A stretch of DNA of 64,000 nt from Pseudoalteromonas sp. MM1 (GCF_030296835.1 NZ_AP027922.1:1240001-1304000), one strand, 5' to 3'; counted from the first letter of the stretch, positions 28,890 through 38,570 are shown. A program made the numbers and translations. Notes: generated by a model not told the origin, from the letters alone.

Positions 28890-28918
28890 AGCCAGCTATT
28901 TACTAGCTGGCTTTTTTT
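28890..28918 (+). terminator. Intrinsic terminator after TonB receptor 2
   Basis: AGCCAGCTA (28890-28898) pairs with TAGCTGGCT (28904-28912), followed by seven T. Confidence 0.9.
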
Positions 28919-28952
28919 GTTTCCTGCTCCTCTCATCCTCAAAATTAATTAA

Positions 28953-28987
28953 TGCCAATCCATTTAATTAAGCGATCAATTTTAAGG
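28953..28987. repeat. Second copy of the dispersed intergenic repeat
   Basis: About 29 of 35 bases match the reverse complement of the repeat at 14619-14662, including CCAATCC and TTAATTAAG. The second inverted end is missing here, so this copy is partial or different. Confidence 0.55.
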
Positions 28988-29146
28988 CTAGAAAACGTGT
29001 TGATAGCTAGGAGAAAAATCGCTACTTAGTTGTGCTAGGCAATTGCTTCTGCATTGCTCTCCCTTCTGTATCCATGCAGTCGTAAATGAGGGTATTTAAA
29101 CGCAGGTAGCGACATATTTAGCCCCGCAAAGTGATAGAGTATTGGT

Positions 29147-29173
29147 AAAAAAAAAGCGCTCAGTGAGCGCTTG
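29147..29173 (-). terminator. Intrinsic terminator of the SSS/SnoaL operon
   Basis: Read on the minus strand, AGCGCT pairs with AGCGCT around a five-base loop and is followed by a run of nine T. Confidence 0.85.
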
Positions 29174-29194
29174 AAGGGAAGTGAAAAGGTTAAC

Positions 29195-30049
29195 CTATAG
29201 TGCAAATTGCTGGTTTAGTGCCAGCGTGTCGTATTGCATTACTTCGTGGGTTATTTGGTTATCTGTAATGCTAATAACACTGAGTATTTGCTGACGTACG
29301 CGTACGTTTTTAGCATTAAAGCTGCCATCAAGGGTCCAGCATACGGTGGCTTTGTTTTGCGTGCTGTCATACTCAACTGTTTCTAGCTGGGCATAACGCC
29401 TACTTAGCGATTGCGTAAAATCTAAATGGCAATCCAGCAGTGCACAGATTGGTTGTGGCTCTGTATTACCTGCAAGAATGGCTGTAGCGCTTGGAGTATA
29501 TAGGGTATTAAAGTGAGCCAGGTTGTTGGTTTGCCAAATTTGCCACCAGTTATCTAAAGTACGAGCAATGTGAGAGGGTAGCTCGCAGATAGCACTGGGT
29601 GTTGCATGAAAGGTAGTAGGGTGTAGCTGATTATCTAAATCGCTAACAATAATAGGGTCACTTTTTGGTAATTTAGGAATAACCGAGCTGTTATTTATTG
29701 TTGTATTTACATACTCATTATTAGCCAGTGACAGCGTATCCACCACGCACTTTATTGTTTTTATAAAGGTGTTGTTATGTTTAATTATAAACGTTAAGCG
29801 CACCGGGTTTTTAAGCTTTTTAGGCTGTAAAACCAGCTGTAAGGTTTCACGTTCTGCGCCTACACTATGTGTGTGCGATACACACTCAGACACCCCATAT
29901 TGAGCTAAAAAGCTAAGCCATAAAGGCTGTGCCTGCAAAGCCCCCATGGCTGTAAAGTGGTGCTGTTGCCAGCGGCTGCTGCGAAGCAATTTGCTGCTTA
30001 GTGTTTCAATGTCGGCTTTAGTGTATAAATCTATAATCGCGTTGATCAT
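29195..30049 (-). CDS. NTF2/SnoaL-like protein, divergent member
   Basis: A 284-residue cytoplasmic protein. The C-terminal half (about 165-280) resembles a SnoaL/NTF2-like cone: a helix at WWQIWQTNNLAHFNTLYTP, then strands such as KATVCWTLDGSFN and a final QITHEVMQYDTLALN. The N-terminal half is less recognisable. The start overlaps the upstream gene by four bases. It is the last gene of the operon. NTF2-like folds include isomerases, cyclases and hydratases; the reaction here is unknown. Confidence 0.65.
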   Translation of the reverse strand: MINAIIDLYTKADIETLSSKLLRSSRWQQHHFTAMGALQAQPLWLSFLAQYGVSECVSHTHSVGAERETLQLVLQPKKLKNPVRLTFIIKHNNTFIKTIKCVVDTLSLANNEYVNTTINNSSVIPKLPKSDPIIVSDLDNQLHPTTFHATPSAICELPSHIARTLDNWWQIWQTNNLAHFNTLYTPSATAILAGNTEPQPICALLDCHLDFTQSLSRRYAQLETVEYDSTQNKATVCWTLDGSFNAKNVRVRQQILSVISITDNQITHEVMQYDTLALNQQFAL

Positions 30050-31149
30050 GCATTTTCCTCCAGCTGTGCTTTGTTGACTAATGCATGTGCTTTAAATAAG
30101 TTTGCATAAAGTGCTACTTCATCAAAAACGGTGATTTCTTCGATGATTTTTTTGTTTTTAATGCGTAAATGCGATGCGCCTAAAATAAAGTAAGGCTGCT
30201 GTTTAAGCTCACTTAGCTCGCTATTTTGCGGATTAAAATGCCCAGCAAGTGACCAGCGTATCGCTACATCTGTTGTGGTTTCGTCAAATGGAGTAATGGC
30301 TATATGATCGATTGTTAATTTGGCATCGGGGCAGGTGGCAAAAAATTGTATAAATACCCCGTTTATTTGTGCAAGTCCGGTGGCCATTCTGCCACTAGGC
30401 CATTGCTGCGATGCCGTTAAGCTGTAAAACTCGTGCACTTTAGCAAACTGCTTTTGGTTAAATAATGTATCTAGCCAATGGTGAGCAAATGCAGCCAATT
30501 CGCCTTCTAAAATGGGCGTACTTGCTACGCGGTGATCTATTGCTACTACACGGTTAAATTCATCATTTAGCCACTGTGTGTGCTTATCTTTACTGGGAAT
30601 GTTTGCCATGTGTTTGGCTACATTAATAATGTTTAAGCCAAGCTGTTTAACTAAAAAGCCGTTGTCGCGCACAAGCCACTCTTTAACTATTTTATTTTCA
30701 AAGCATACGCAGTCGGCTATGGTTGTAACGCGGCCGGTTTTATTCGTTGCAGGGCCAAACTCTGAGTTACCTGTGTTGGTCATTACACTACTAATTAAGT
30801 GTGACGAATAATAATGCTCGTTCGCTTCTTCTGAAAACACCACGTTTTCGCCAATTAGGCTTCTGTCGGGGAAGGCCGCAATGGTTTTAAGGGTGCCTTG
30901 AATAACATCTTCTATGTTTTCGCCATAGGCACCAAGGGTAAAAACAGGGCATATATCGGCGTAATAGCGATAGCATAAGCCAATGTTTTTTTGCTCCCAT
31001 ATACGGTGTGTTATACGCAAAATATAATCAACGATATCAACAAATTCGTCATCAAAACCGATTAAAGGCTGTTGTTTGTTACCTTGCGGGTTTAACACGC
31101 TTGATAACGGCAGCCAGTAAGGTTGGGTCATATTATTGTGTTTGTTCAT
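30046..31149 (-). CDS. Double-domain NTF2/SnoaL-like protein
   Basis: A 367-residue protein with two SnoaL-like domains (about 30-170 and 200-355). The first has WEQKNIGLCYRYYAD and ENKIVKEWLVRDNGFLVKQLG, the second LDTLFNQKQFAKVHEFYS and a final ITVFDEVALY. ATG 31149 is chosen because AGAGGTG lies just upstream; GTG 31155 is an alternative. It lies three genes after the symporter in one operon and overlaps the next gene. A catalytic role in substrate turnover is likely but unproven. Confidence 0.75.
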   Translation of the reverse strand: MNKHNNMTQPYWLPLSSVLNPQGNKQQPLIGFDDEFVDIVDYILRITHRIWEQKNIGLCYRYYADICPVFTLGAYGENIEDVIQGTLKTIAAFPDRSLIGENVVFSEEANEHYYSSHLISSVMTNTGNSEFGPATNKTGRVTTIADCVCFENKIVKEWLVRDNGFLVKQLGLNIINVAKHMANIPSKDKHTQWLNDEFNRVVAIDHRVASTPILEGELAAFAHHWLDTLFNQKQFAKVHEFYSLTASQQWPSGRMATGLAQINGVFIQFFATCPDAKLTIDHIAITPFDETTTDVAIRWSLAGHFNPQNSELSELKQQPYFILGASHLRIKNKKIIEEITVFDEVALYANLFKAHALVNKAQLEENA

Positions 31150-31158
31150 GCTCACCTC

Positions 31159-32124
31159 TTAATTAGTTGCGGCTATTTTGCGTTGCATTTGCTCAAAAAT
31201 ATCAATGCCCATTCCATCTAATAAATGAGGGATATCAATAGCGACCCAGTTTTCTTTTAATATGCCGTTTTCGCAGCGCCAAAAGTCCATGACGCGTGGG
31301 AACAGCTTATTACCAGAAGGCGGTAAACCTAACCAGTCTTCACCGGTGTGGGTACCATACATATGCGGCCAGCCACCGGTGGCTACAAAGTTATCGTGAC
31401 TGACTAAACACAGCGTTTTATTAATACCGCGATCAGGAAAGCCTTTTAAAAATGGCCCTTGATGGTGCTCTCTAAAACCGCTAATTCCGCGAGTTGTACC
31501 AATGCCTGCTGGGCCATACCAAATAAAATCTGGGTGCCAGTATTTTTCTAAATTAATGCTGTATAAGTCTTTGCCGTCATAGCGGCCAAGCTCTGCGAGC
31601 ATATCAACCACAAGTTTCTCGTTGGTTTTGCTAAGCGTTTCGTTTTTATTGCTTGTGGGTACGCCATCAAGTGTAGTGGGGGGCATAACTAAGCCTGAGT
31701 AACCTAAGCTTGGGCGTAATGGGTTTACGCCTACTTGGTTCATTACATCAATTAAATCTAAAAAGGTGTAAACATTAACTACTTGGTTGTTTTCTATTTG
31801 CGCCATTTCGCTGTAGCGAATAAACACACTTTTGCCACTGGCAGGAATACCCAATAAAGGCTGTGTAAATGTGCCGGTAAAATAACCTGTGGCACACACC
31901 CACTGCTCGCCTTTATAGTCTCCCTCAATAGAGATAAACGGCTTGCGCTCTATATCAGGTAACGAATGTTTAAGCACGCCAAAGTAGTCGTCAATCACAT
32001 TTTGTTTTGTACTAATAGGCTCAAAAGGGTGGCTTACCTGCCATTGAACGGTGTCTGCAAGTAATGCTTGGTTTGGTAATTCTGCAGCGCTGAAGTTCTC
32101 AAAAAGTTGTTCTAAAATATTCAT
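31159..32124 (-). CDS. Double-domain SnoaL-like protein (type A)
   Basis: A 321-residue protein with two NTF2-like cones. The second contains WHPDFIWYGPAGIGTTRGISGFREHHQGPF, and the domain ends NWVAIDIPHLLDGMGIDIF. The same layout occurs in the proteins at 33983-34996 and 35061-36083, showing local duplication. The WYGPxxIG segment and the histidines around it probably form the cavity. AAGGTG precedes the start. It lies 10 bases after the symporter gene. Confidence 0.8.
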   Translation of the reverse strand: MNILEQLFENFSAAELPNQALLADTVQWQVSHPFEPISTKQNVIDDYFGVLKHSLPDIERKPFISIEGDYKGEQWVCATGYFTGTFTQPLLGIPASGKSVFIRYSEMAQIENNQVVNVYTFLDLIDVMNQVGVNPLRPSLGYSGLVMPPTTLDGVPTSNKNETLSKTNEKLVVDMLAELGRYDGKDLYSINLEKYWHPDFIWYGPAGIGTTRGISGFREHHQGPFLKGFPDRGINKTLCLVSHDNFVATGGWPHMYGTHTGEDWLGLPPSGNKLFPRVMDFWRCENGILKENWVAIDIPHLLDGMGIDIFEQMQRKIAATN

Positions 32125-32134
32125 TTATTTCACC

Positions 32135-33745
32135 TTACACAAAATATTCAAATAACATGAGAGAGGCAAAGCTCAGTACAAAAAAGCCAAGTAGCCAATA
32201 GTTTATTGAGTCAAACTTACCCGGAATTAAGTACCAGCCGTTTTCTTTTTCTGGACGATTTTGATCTTTAAATGCTTTTAACTGACCTTTGATGGTGTAT
32301 TCGTTGTAATCTTTTTGAAAGCCATCAAATGTAATACTTAACGAAATACTAAATACAAGGCAGGTTATTGCGCCTATTGCACAGTACCAAGGCCACGCTA
32401 TATCGGTATAAAGGGCACAAATAGCAACAGTAATAAACGACACCAAAGTACCTATTAGTAAGCCTTTTTCGGTGGTGTGCTTTGAGAAAAACCCAAGCGC
32501 AAACATGCCAAGTTGTGCACCGACAAAGTACGAGCCTACTTTAGTAAGTATTTCTAAAATTGAGCCTTGGCTGTACAGGTGGTACATAATGGCCGGAATA
32601 ATAATGATCACCGCCCAACCAAGCGTAAATAAGCGAGTTACATTTAAATAGTGAGCGTCGTTTTTTTCAGGGGCAAAGTACTTTTTATAAAAATCGATAG
32701 TACTTATGGTCGAAAGTGAATTAAGCGCAGAATCGAGGCTCGACATAGAAGCGGCCATTACCGCAGCAGCAATAATCCCCATTAATCCTGGTAGGCCATA
32801 GTCGGCTGCAAATTGTAAAATAATTAAGTTGTCGTTTTCAAAAGTGCGCCCGCCGTAGTAGCTATAAAACAGCACACCCATAAATATAAAGAACAAGTAA
32901 ATAAAGAACGCGATAAAGCCCATTAATAAGTACGACTTTTTAGCATCGCCAATATTTTTAGCTGCGAGCGTGCGTTGCACCATCATTTGGTTAGTGCCAT
33001 AGACAGTAATGTGGTACAGCGACATAGCCAACACGCCAGACCACACGGTAGTCACTTGGGTAAAGTCGAGCGAAAAATTGAGCGGATCTAACTTACCTTG
33101 GGTTTTTAGCTCGCTAAGTGTTGCGCTAAATGAGCCATCCATTGAAGTAATAAGCGCATACATAATAATACCTGCCCCTATAAACAAGATGCCTGACTGA
33201 ATGACATCGGTCCATATAACGGCGGTTATGCCACCTAACATAGTATAAATAAGGGCAATTATAGTGACCAAAAATATGGCGGTTATAACGTTTATATCAA
33301 CAATAAAAGCCAGTACGAGTGAGGTGGCGTAAAGCACCGCGGCTGAGCCCATTGTTTGTGATATTAACCAAATGGTAGAGATAAGTAAGCGGGCTTTTTT
33401 ACCAAATCGACGCTCTTGGTATTCGTAAATAGAGGCCACTCCAGCGTTGTAAAAAAACGGAAAAAACAAACACACTACCGCCACTATAACCAGCGGGTAG
33501 TTTAGGTGTATGGCAATAACCGAAAGTCCTTCTTTGTAAGACCACGCAGGAGCACCTAAAAAAGTGAGCGCACTGACATAAGTAGCAACAACCGATATAC
33601 CAATAGCCCACCAAGGTGTCGTTTTTCGACCTATATAAAAGTCGTTTGCGCTACTGATTTTTTTACTAATTACAAACCCAAGAATTAGGTTGGCAATTAT
33701 GTACCCGATGAGAATGCTCCAATTCAACAATCCAAAATCATTCAT
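32135..33745 (-). CDS. Sodium:solute symporter (SSS family)
   Basis: A 536-residue inner-membrane protein with about 13 helices. The N-terminus (NWSILIGYIIANLILGFVIS) and SANDFYIGRKTTPWWAIG are typical of SSS carriers. The TM5 region with MLGGITAVIWTDVIQ and the TM8 segment MAASMSSLDSALNSLSTIS match the sodium-binding core. It is the first gene of an operon with three SnoaL-like proteins and has an operator-like palindrome upstream. It is the likely inner-membrane uptake step of the island. Confidence 0.93.
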   Translation of the reverse strand: MNDFGLLNWSILIGYIIANLILGFVISKKISSANDFYIGRKTTPWWAIGISVVATYVSALTFLGAPAWSYKEGLSVIAIHLNYPLVIVAVVCLFFPFFYNAGVASIYEYQERRFGKKARLLISTIWLISQTMGSAAVLYATSLVLAFIVDINVITAIFLVTIIALIYTMLGGITAVIWTDVIQSGILFIGAGIIMYALITSMDGSFSATLSELKTQGKLDPLNFSLDFTQVTTVWSGVLAMSLYHITVYGTNQMMVQRTLAAKNIGDAKKSYLLMGFIAFFIYLFFIFMGVLFYSYYGGRTFENDNLIILQFAADYGLPGLMGIIAAAVMAASMSSLDSALNSLSTISTIDFYKKYFAPEKNDAHYLNVTRLFTLGWAVIIIIPAIMYHLYSQGSILEILTKVGSYFVGAQLGMFALGFFSKHTTEKGLLIGTLVSFITVAICALYTDIAWPWYCAIGAITCLVFSISLSITFDGFQKDYNEYTIKGQLKAFKDQNRPEKENGWYLIPGKFDSINYWLLGFFVLSFASLMLFEYFV

Positions 33746-33821
33746 AATTAATCCTGTTAGATTAGGTTTACGGGCTTGAGAGCCTATTTGTATTTTTTAT
33801 TTTGAATCATCATGAATCACT

Positions 33822-33837
33822 TTGACTTCGAAGTCAA
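33822..33837. promoter_or_regulatory. LacI-type operator candidate TTGACTTCGAAGTCAA
   Basis: A perfect 16-bp palindrome between the divergent symporter and SnoaL genes, placed to control both. It is the clearest instance of the island-wide motif. Confidence 0.75.
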
Positions 33838-33982
33838 TTCTCATTAGTATTATTTTAAAGCAATTTATAACTTACCATTCACAGGCTTTTAATTACTCTT
33901 TAAATGCAATACATTTTGTTAAAGTGTGCTTAACGGCGGTTTGAAGATACTAATTTGACTGCGAAAACAATGAGGAATAATC

Positions 33983-34996
33983 ATGGCAGATATACTTAAA
34001 GATAAACAACTAGTTCGTCAATTTCATACTGCACTAGAAAAAGCACAGGGCAATAACTTACAAGCCGTATTTAAAGAGTTTATGGCTAATGAATATAGCT
34101 TTAAAGGGGTGCACCCTTTTAATGAACTTGAGTGTACTAATGATGTAATTGCACAAGTTTGGCAGCCATTATTTAGCTCGTTTAGTGCGCTGCAACGCCG
34201 TGAGGATATTTTTATTGCAGGGCAAAGCGAAGCCGACGGCGGCCAGTGGGTGATGAGTATGGGCCATTTTATGGGCTTATTTGATAAAGACTGGCTAGGT
34301 ATTGCGCCAACCCATAAGCTTGCCACTTTGCGCTATGCCGAGTTTAACTGCGTTAAAGACGGAAAAATAATTCAGACCGGCTTTTTTGTCGATATTATTG
34401 GCCTTATGATGCAAGTGGGGCTAAACCCGTTGCCGCTTTCTACAGGGCAATATTTTACTTATCCTGGCCCGCGTACGCACGATGGTATTCGTTTAGGTAA
34501 AAGTAGCGATGAGCAAAGCGAAAAAACAATGGCGCTGGTAAATCAAATGATTGATAACCTTACAGCGCTAAATAAAAGTGGGGTTGATACGTGCCCACCT
34601 GAAGTACTTGCTAAAACGTGGGACGAGAACATGGTTTGGTATGGCCCAGCAGGGATTGGCGCTACTTACACAATTGAGCGTTACCAGCAACAACACATGT
34701 ATCCGTTTAGAGAAGGCCTAACGGGTAAAGTGTTTAACGGCCATATTTGCCGTTTTGCTGAGGACGAATTTGCCTGCTTTTTTGGTTGGCCTAACTTAAC
34801 TAACACGGCCATAGGTGGGTTTTTAGGCCTACCAGGTGCCAATACCCCAGCAGATATGCGCGTGGTTGATGTGTATCACCGCGAGGGCGATAAATTAGTA
34901 GAAAACTGGGTCATTATTGATATTCCTTATTGGTTAAAACAGCAAGGCCTAGATATTTTAAAGCGTACCCAAAGTATTGCTAACCCAGGCGCTTAG
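33983..34996 (+). CDS. Double-domain SnoaL-like protein (type A, plus strand)
   Basis: A 337-residue paralogue of the proteins at 31159-32124 and 35061-36083. The second cone has NMVWYGPAGIGATYTIERYQQQHMYPFREGL and ends NWVIIDIPYWLKQQGLDIL. In place of the TTRGI(S/K)GF of its paralogues it has TYTIERY, so its cavity may differ. GAGGA lies upstream. It is transcribed alone from the palindrome-bearing divergent region and ends at a strong terminator. Confidence 0.8.
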   Translation: MADILKDKQLVRQFHTALEKAQGNNLQAVFKEFMANEYSFKGVHPFNELECTNDVIAQVWQPLFSSFSALQRREDIFIAGQSEADGGQWVMSMGHFMGLFDKDWLGIAPTHKLATLRYAEFNCVKDGKIIQTGFFVDIIGLMMQVGLNPLPLSTGQYFTYPGPRTHDGIRLGKSSDEQSEKTMALVNQMIDNLTALNKSGVDTCPPEVLAKTWDENMVWYGPAGIGATYTIERYQQQHMYPFREGLTGKVFNGHICRFAEDEFACFFGWPNLTNTAIGGFLGLPGANTPADMRVVDVYHREGDKLVENWVIIDIPYWLKQQGLDILKRTQSIANPGA

Positions 34997-35010
34997 CCTA
35001 ATTTAGCTAC

Positions 35011-35042
35011 AAAAAAAGCTCTGTTTAACAGAGCTTTTTTTG
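35011..35042. terminator. Bidirectional intrinsic terminator
   Basis: AAAAAAAGCTCTG pairs with CAGAGCTTTTTTT around a TTTAA loop between convergent SnoaL genes. It should work in both directions. Confidence 0.92.
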
Positions 35043-35060
35043 TTTATACGGCTTTAATTG

Positions 35061-36083
35061 CTAGGGCGCAAAGTTTAAATAGCGGGCTTTGCTAAGCTCT
35101 TTCATGCGGGCGAGTACATCTACCCCAATTTGATGGTACACATCAAGCATATCTATCAGTACCCAGTTTTCGCGAATTAAGTTATTCTCGGCTCGCCAAA
35201 AGTCGAGACTACGCATTGTTATTTGCTGATTTGCGGGCGCAATACCTAACCAACCATCATTACTAATAGTCATGCTCATCCCTGGCCACGCGGTAAAGCC
35301 AACATAGTTTTCATCGGCAAATAAGTATCCTTTACTTGCATCACCTACTCGGTTTGGCAGTGCATTTAAAAATGGGATTTGATGCCAGTTTCTAAACCCT
35401 TTTATACCTCGTGCAGTGCCTATGCTACTTGGCCCATACCAGCTACAGTGCGGGTGCCAAAATTGTTCTAGTTTCATGGCTGCTATACCGCCTTTGGCAT
35501 AAAAACCTAAATGCTCGCACATGTCGCCCACCAATTTTAAGCTTTGTGCGGCGTGCTCTGCATTGTATGCGTTTGTAATTAGTCCATCTTGCGTTGCAGG
35601 GCCTGGTACATGCCACTCTTTACCTAAACTCACCGAAAGTGGCCATACATTAGCTTGCATCATTACTTCAGGAATATCCCAAATAGCTTGTACTTCTACC
35701 ACTTTGTTATTTTTAATGCGGTAAAATTCATGAAAACGCATGCTTACTTGGTGCCCTGTTGGGGGGATATCAAGCCATGGTTTTTCAAACGAACCGGTAT
35801 AATAACCACAACAACCTACCCAGTCTGAGTCGTTTATTGAGCTACCGGCCATAACAATTGTATCGCGGCGCTCTAGGCCAATAAATGCCTTGCTAAGTGG
35901 TAAATAGGCTTGCTCAATAAGTGCATTAGGGTTGGCAAGTGTTTCAAACGGGTAACATAGCTGCACGAGTGCATCATCGGCAAATACGCTATTAATTTGT
36001 GCTTGTAGGGCTTTTTGATCAAAGTTATAAAGTGCTTCTCTAAACCCTTGTAGTAAGTTTTTGTTTTTATTATGTAAGTTCAT
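35061..36083 (-). CDS. Double-domain SnoaL-like protein (type A)
   Basis: A 340-residue paralogue with two NTF2-like cones: the first carries DWVGCCGYYTGSFEKPWLDIP, the second WHPHCSWYGPSSIGTARGIKGF with NWHQIPFL. It is the last gene of the operon hdh-lacI-hydrolase-aldolase-snoaL, and its ATG overlaps the aldolase stop by one base. Being co-transcribed with an aldolase and a hydrolase argues for an enzymatic role in the same pathway. Confidence 0.8.
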   Translation of the reverse strand: MNLHNKNKNLLQGFREALYNFDQKALQAQINSVFADDALVQLCYPFETLANPNALIEQAYLPLSKAFIGLERRDTIVMAGSSINDSDWVGCCGYYTGSFEKPWLDIPPTGHQVSMRFHEFYRIKNNKVVEVQAIWDIPEVMMQANVWPLSVSLGKEWHVPGPATQDGLITNAYNAEHAAQSLKLVGDMCEHLGFYAKGGIAAMKLEQFWHPHCSWYGPSSIGTARGIKGFRNWHQIPFLNALPNRVGDASKGYLFADENYVGFTAWPGMSMTISNDGWLGIAPANQQITMRSLDFWRAENNLIRENWVLIDMLDVYHQIGVDVLARMKELSKARYLNFAP

Positions 36084-36850
36084 TATTTTAACGCTCCCAT
36101 TGCACTATCGAACTCGTTACGCAATTGCTTTGCGCCACTTAATAAAAAGCTATGATCAGAGCCTAATAAGTAAAAACTTACCCCTAATGATTGCCAGTGG
36201 TTTAGCTCACTTAAGTTACCCACAAACATGCCACAGCATTTATTATATTTTGCTGCTGCCTTAGCTATTTTAGTGACTGCCTCTATGACAATTGGAGCGC
36301 TTGGGTTGGTTTCGCCAAGGGAAATAGTTAAATCCATACGGCCTATAAAAATGCAGTCTATTTCATCTATTTGGCACAGTTGCTCTATGTGCTCTAGTGC
36401 ATCGGCGTCTTCTATTTGCGCAATAATACAGGTTGATGACTTATTGGTTGCTAGGTTATCGGTTAAGGCATGGGTTGTGTAACCTGCAAAACGGCTTGAA
36501 CCGGCATAGCCTCGGCCGTTATTGCCATAAAAGCAGTTTTTAATAATTGCTTTTGCTTGTTCAGGTGTTTTTATATGTGGGAGTACAAGGCCATCTGCGC
36601 CTATATCTAAGCTGCTTAGTAACGTGGCGTGGTCGGTATTACTAACACGTATAAGTGTGGGCATATTTTTAGTACGCGCTGCCATTATGCAGCTATCTAA
36701 ATCGCCTCTATCAAACGGCGCATGCTCTGCATCAAGGCAAAGAACGTCAAGATTAGTGTGGGCTAATACTTCCGTATTGTGATAATGCGTGCTTTTAATA
36801 AAGGTACCTAGCAGTAGCTGTTTTGCATTTAACTTTTGCTTTAAATTCAT
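36083..36850 (-). CDS. HpcH/HpaI family aldolase
   Basis: A 255-residue class II pyruvate-type aldolase. Conserved segments are LCLDAEHAPFDRGDL near residue 37, VLPHIKTPEQA (about 93), metal-binding Glu in AQIEDADAL (about 151) and Asp in GRMDLTISLG (about 177). Such enzymes cleave 2-keto-4-hydroxy acids to pyruvate plus an aldehyde, using a divalent metal. The start overlaps the hydrolase gene by four bases. It probably performs the final carbon-carbon cleavage of the pathway. Confidence 0.88.
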   Translation of the reverse strand: MNLKQKLNAKQLLLGTFIKSTHYHNTEVLAHTNLDVLCLDAEHAPFDRGDLDSCIMAARTKNMPTLIRVSNTDHATLLSSLDIGADGLVLPHIKTPEQAKAIIKNCFYGNNGRGYAGSSRFAGYTTHALTDNLATNKSSTCIIAQIEDADALEHIEQLCQIDEIDCIFIGRMDLTISLGETNPSAPIVIEAVTKIAKAAAKYNKCCGMFVGNLSELNHWQSLGVSFYLLGSDHSFLLSGAKQLRNEFDSAMGALK

Positions 36851-37548
36851 GATAAAGACTCCAACCAGTCTAATAAAATTGCGTTTACCGTATTACTTCG
36901 TTCAAGTGGGGCAAAATGGGCGCAATGACCAAGTAATACAAGGTCACTATTAGGCGCTGCTTCATGCATGGTTTGCTGAATATTTACTGGGCATAGTGGG
37001 TCATGCTCGCCCCCAATAATGAGTAGCTTTTTAGTACTTTGTTTTATTACATTTAATGTATCATCGCGGGTGCCAAGGGCGCTCAATTGGGCGCTAAAGA
37101 CATTAATACCAAGATCATATGCCATGCTAAGTATTGTGTCTTCATAGGCTTTATGTGTTTGGTAAAAGTAGTGAGGTAAAAAGTCGCGTTTAAGCAGGGC
37201 TTCTAAACTGGTGCTTTTGGCATGTTCAATTTGTTTGAGCCTAATTGCAGGGCGCTCAGGTTTATCGGCTAAATAATTGCTCGATATCAAACACAAGGAG
37301 GTAACAAGCTCAGGGTGTGATTTTAACAGTGCTAGCGCAACAATTCCGCCCATTGAAAAACCAATAAATGGGCCGGGCTCTTGCGCTATTTTTTTGCAAA
37401 GCTCTACCATTTGCAAAATGCTAGATTGCTCTGTAAAAGGAATAACACATGGTGTAAATCCTGCATTTTGCAGTGCGTTAATTTGCGCTGCAAACATGCG
37501 GTGATTACATAGCGTACCAGGTAAAATATAAACAGGATTTTTGGCCAC
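36847..37548 (-). CDS. Alpha/beta hydrolase
   Basis: A 233-residue hydrolase. The nucleophile elbow is GFSMGG (Ser near residue 70), the acid is the Asp of GGEHDPLCP (about 182), and the base is the His of GHCAHFAPLE (about 209). The fold resembles enol-lactonases and C-C hydrolases of aromatic-type pathways. No signal peptide is present. In this operon a lactone or ester opening ahead of the aldolase is plausible, but the substrate is unknown. Confidence 0.88.
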   Translation of the reverse strand: MAKNPVYILPGTLCNHRMFAAQINALQNAGFTPCVIPFTEQSSILQMVELCKKIAQEPGPFIGFSMGGIVALALLKSHPELVTSLCLISSNYLADKPERPAIRLKQIEHAKSTSLEALLKRDFLPHYFYQTHKAYEDTILSMAYDLGINVFSAQLSALGTRDDTLNVIKQSTKKLLIIGGEHDPLCPVNIQQTMHEAAPNSDLVLLGHCAHFAPLERSNTVNAILLDWLESLS

Positions 37549-37562
37549 AAAAATTCCTTAAT

Positions 37563-38567
37563 TTAACGTTTTTTAATAGAGTTCCCTTCAATTAATGAAC
37601 CAGTAAACACTCGCACCTCTGCAGCCGCTTGTGGGTTTTCAATGCGCTCCATTAAAATATCAACAGCGGCTTTGGTAAGCTGTTTCATAGGCTGTTGTAC
37701 TGTGGTTATTTGATAGTTGTACCATGAAGAGGCATTAATACCATCAAATCCTACAACTGATATGTCGTCGGGCACTTTAATGCAAAAGTTTTCTTTTAGT
37801 TCATCAATTACGCCAATAGCCATTGCGTCATTACTGCATATTATGGCATCGGGCTTAGGGTGTTTTTTTAACCATTTTTTAAGTGCATCACGTGCTGATT
37901 TATACCCATAATCACCATAAATAACAGGGGTATTTTGTACGCCCAGAGTGTGTAAATAATTCTCGGCTATTTCTCTGCGCTCGTTTGCAACATCCGAGTC
38001 GGTAGGGCCTGAAAGAATTAAATACGATTTATGATTAGCTTGGTGTAATAAATCGATTAACTGTTTAATGCCTTTGTCGTGATTACAGCAAACGGTGTTT
38101 GCATTTGACTCCGGCACATGGCGGTTATAAAGCACTATAGGTGTACTGTGTTTAGCAAATAAGTTTAAGCTTTTACTATCAAAGTGAGCGGCTAGGGCTA
38201 TTACACCATCAACTTGGAATGTCCAAATGTTTTCGAGTAACTCGTCTAGCTCGTCTGCGTTATCAAGCGTAAAGAGCAGCACACGTTTATTGTTCAGTGC
38301 CAGCTCTCTATTTAGCTCAGAAAGCACCTCTGGGTAATTCAGGTTTGCTTGCGATGACAAAATAACCGCAACCATCCCCGACTGTTTGGTGATCAACATA
38401 CGGGCAATAGCATTAGGGCGATAGCCCATTTCATTGGCCGTTGCGATTACTTTTTCACGGGTTTTTTTAGAGACACTAAAACCAGGTCTAAAAACACGTG
38501 ATACCGCTGACTGCGATACGCCCGCCTCACGGGCAACATCGTATGAGGTGACTCTTTTTTGCTTCAA
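37563..38567 (-). CDS. LacI family transcriptional regulator
   Basis: A 334-residue regulator with an N-terminal helix-turn-helix (TSYDVAREAGVSQSAVSRVFRPGFSVS at about residues 5-31), a hinge helix including PNAIARML, and a periplasmic-binding-protein-like effector domain. It begins three bases after the hdh stop, so it is in the operon it most likely controls. The palindromes at 23385, 23584, 26331, 33822 and 39940, all with a central CG, fit LacI-type operators. Its inducer is probably the substrate or an intermediate. Confidence 0.94.
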   Translation of the reverse strand: MKQKRVTSYDVAREAGVSQSAVSRVFRPGFSVSKKTREKVIATANEMGYRPNAIARMLITKQSGMVAVILSSQANLNYPEVLSELNRELALNNKRVLLFTLDNADELDELLENIWTFQVDGVIALAAHFDSKSLNLFAKHSTPIVLYNRHVPESNANTVCCNHDKGIKQLIDLLHQANHKSYLILSGPTDSDVANERREIAENYLHTLGVQNTPVIYGDYGYKSARDALKKWLKKHPKPDAIICSNDAMAIGVIDELKENFCIKVPDDISVVGFDGINASSWYNYQITTVQQPMKQLTKAAVDILMERIENPQAAAEVRVFTGSLIEGNSIKKR

Positions 38568-38570
38568 GGT

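Larger units (their letters stand above)
28855..29194. other. 340-bp non-coding region
   Basis: Holds the receptor terminator (28890-28918), a dispersed repeat copy (28953-28987) with uncharacterised flanking sequence, and a minus-strand terminator (29147-29173). No gene was seen. Confidence 0.7.

Noticed and set aside
29195..36083. Polyketide synthesis cluster suggested by SnoaL-like proteins
   Set aside because: No ketosynthase, acyl carrier protein or acyltransferase genes are present; the context is uptake and degradation.
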